The notes under the pieces were generated by a model. The model was given only the letters and a program-made list of their open reading frames with translations. It was not told the origin of the DNA and made no database searches. 14,686 nucleotides of DNA from Polyangiaceae bacterium (GTDB taxonomy: Bacteria; Myxococcota_A; Polyangia; Polyangiales; Polyangiaceae): positions 1 to 14,686 of the forward strand of contig JAKVCH010000035.1 in NCBI GenBank assembly GCA_022447485.1, read 5' to 3'. Made by a program: the position numbers and the translations under genes. Below, piece by piece: positions 13,735 to 14,686 of the stretch (position 1 is its first letter; every line of letters starts with the position of its first letter).

Positions 13735-14659
13735 GGACCAAAGGGATCTCAGAGCGTTCGAGGGACTCGCCACAAGCTTGCACTTCGCCCGGGCTTCCAA
13801 GGAATTAGGCATGAGCCCCTCTGCCCTTACCCGTCGAATACAAGGCATCGAGGAGGAGTTAGGCACGATGCTCCTGCTACGAGATCGCCGCCAGCTTGGG
13901 CTAACTCAAGCTGGACGACGCTTCCTCCAGTATTGCCGAGCTGAACAAGCTCTCTTCGATGAGCTGAAAGCAGACCTTAAACACGAAGAAGAAACCCCGA
14001 GCGGCGAATTGAAAATCGCCTGCACGGTCACTGCTTGCCATAGTATCTTGCCTCGGCTCTTAGCCGACTTTCGCCAGAAGTACCCGAGGGTGACGATTCA
14101 ACTGATCACCCAGGACGCCGCCCGCTCTCTGGAGCAACTTGAGGAATCAGAGGTCGACCTTGCCGTGATTCCGTCGGATGGCGCAATCGAAGAGATTGCC
14201 GAGCGTCGCCTGGGCTTCACCGAGTTTTCGCTGATCGCACCGACCTTTCCCGCATTCGATACCGCAGAGTCGCTCAAGAAATTACCCTTCATCGCACCAG
14301 CCGGAGGGCTGGAAAGAATACGCTTGGACGAATGGCTTGCTCAAATGGGTATCGAGGCTGCGATTGGAGCAGAAGTGAGAGGCAATGAAGGGATCATCGC
14401 GCTCGTGAGTTTAGGCGGAGGCGTAGCTCTCGTTCCAGAACTTGTTCTGAATAGCTCCCCTCTGCGGAGCAAAGTGAGAATTCTCGGGGCGGCGCAATTG
14501 CCCCCTGGTTACGCTATCTCTCTCTGCGCTCTGAAGCGCAGCCTCAAGCGACGCTTGGTCGAGCTCTTCTGGAATTCCGCTGGTTCCTTTCAAGAGCCCC
14601 AGCCTAGTCTATCGCCCAACCTCAAGATTCCCGCTCGCGTCGAGCCTGAGCACCAATAA
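13733..14659 (+). CDS. ilvY: LysR-family regulator IlvY (activator of ilvC)
   Basis: The ATG at 13733 is chosen because the family begins MDxRDL at this point. The open frame upstream (from 13553) reads through the operator and adds non-homologous residues. The 308-residue protein compares with 297 in E. coli. The winged helix-turn-helix is at 1-60 (HFARASKELGMSPSALTRRI, 17-36, with the linker after it). The effector domain contains GELKIACTVTACHSILPRLL (91-110), QDAARSLEQLEESEVDLAV (127-145), LPFIAPAGGLERIRLDEW (184-201) and NEGIIALVSLGGGVALVPELVLNSSP (218-243). These match IlvY blocks such as SVTAAYSHLPPIL and MVSMVALGCGVALLPEVVLENSP. IlvY senses acetolactate or acetohydroxybutyrate, activates ilvC and represses itself. 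It lies 2.7 kb from ilvC, divergent from dprE1, and shares a predicted operator type with ilvC. A proline-rich tail of about 15 residues extends the C-terminus. Confidence 0.88.
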   Translation: MDQRDLRAFEGLATSLHFARASKELGMSPSALTRRIQGIEEELGTMLLLRDRRQLGLTQAGRRFLQYCRAEQALFDELKADLKHEEETPSGELKIACTVTACHSILPRLLADFRQKYPRVTIQLITQDAARSLEQLEESEVDLAVIPSDGAIEEIAERRLGFTEFSLIAPTFPAFDTAESLKKLPFIAPAGGLERIRLDEWLAQMGIEAAIGAEVRGNEGIIALVSLGGGVALVPELVLNSSPLRSKVRILGAAQLPPGYAISLCALKRSLKRRLVELFWNSAGSFQEPQPSLSPNLKIPARVEPEHQ

Positions 14660-14686
14660 CGATTAAAACTTAGAGCTAAAGCCTTC

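Overview
The window reads as a chromosomal stretch of a Gram-negative bacterium of moderate GC, roughly 50% by eye. Several genes carry Sec or lipoprotein signals, and coding density is high with many short overlaps. No tRNA, rRNA, insertion sequence, phage gene or CRISPR array is visible. The mix of a long-form IlvC with an IlvY regulator, PpnP, a BufC/HvfC-type protein, an LruC-domain protein and several secreted orphans fits a proteobacterium or a former 'Deltaproteobacteria' lineage (Myxococcota, Bdellovibrionota or similar). I cannot place it more closely from sequence alone.

Left part (1-5149): the 3' end of a DUF2063/BufC-HvfC-type protein (+) meets a two-gene minus-strand unit made of a PAPS-type sulfotransferase followed by a small secreted protein. 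Divergent from it is a plus-strand pair: a flippase-like (LPG_synthase_TM/UPF0104) membrane protein overlapping a cysteine-rich lipoprotein by 4 nt. The lipoprotein's stop codon overlaps the stop of the oppositely oriented ppnP.

Middle part (5260-9168): three minus-strand envelope genes run in the order DUF1254/DUF1214 lipoprotein, small lipoprotein, LruC-domain protein. The last two overlap as ATGA. The LruC protein carries two similar beta-rich C-terminal modules, which look like an internal duplication.

Right part (9325-14686): ilvC (-) with a terminator, a small orphan gene (+), a translationally coupled pair resembling the decaprenyl-phosphoryl-ribose 2'-epimerase subunits DprE2 and DprE1 (-), and a LysR-family regulator (+) whose whole length reads as IlvY. 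In enterobacteria ilvY and ilvC are adjacent and divergent. Here about 2.7 kb carrying the orphan gene and the dprE pair lies between them. The promoter regions of ilvC and ilvY carry the same dyad (GTTG-N9-CAAC), each with a second GTTGC/GCAAC half-site about 32 bp away in mirror-image layout. This is direct sequence support for one regulator acting on both genes and is the most interesting signal in the window.
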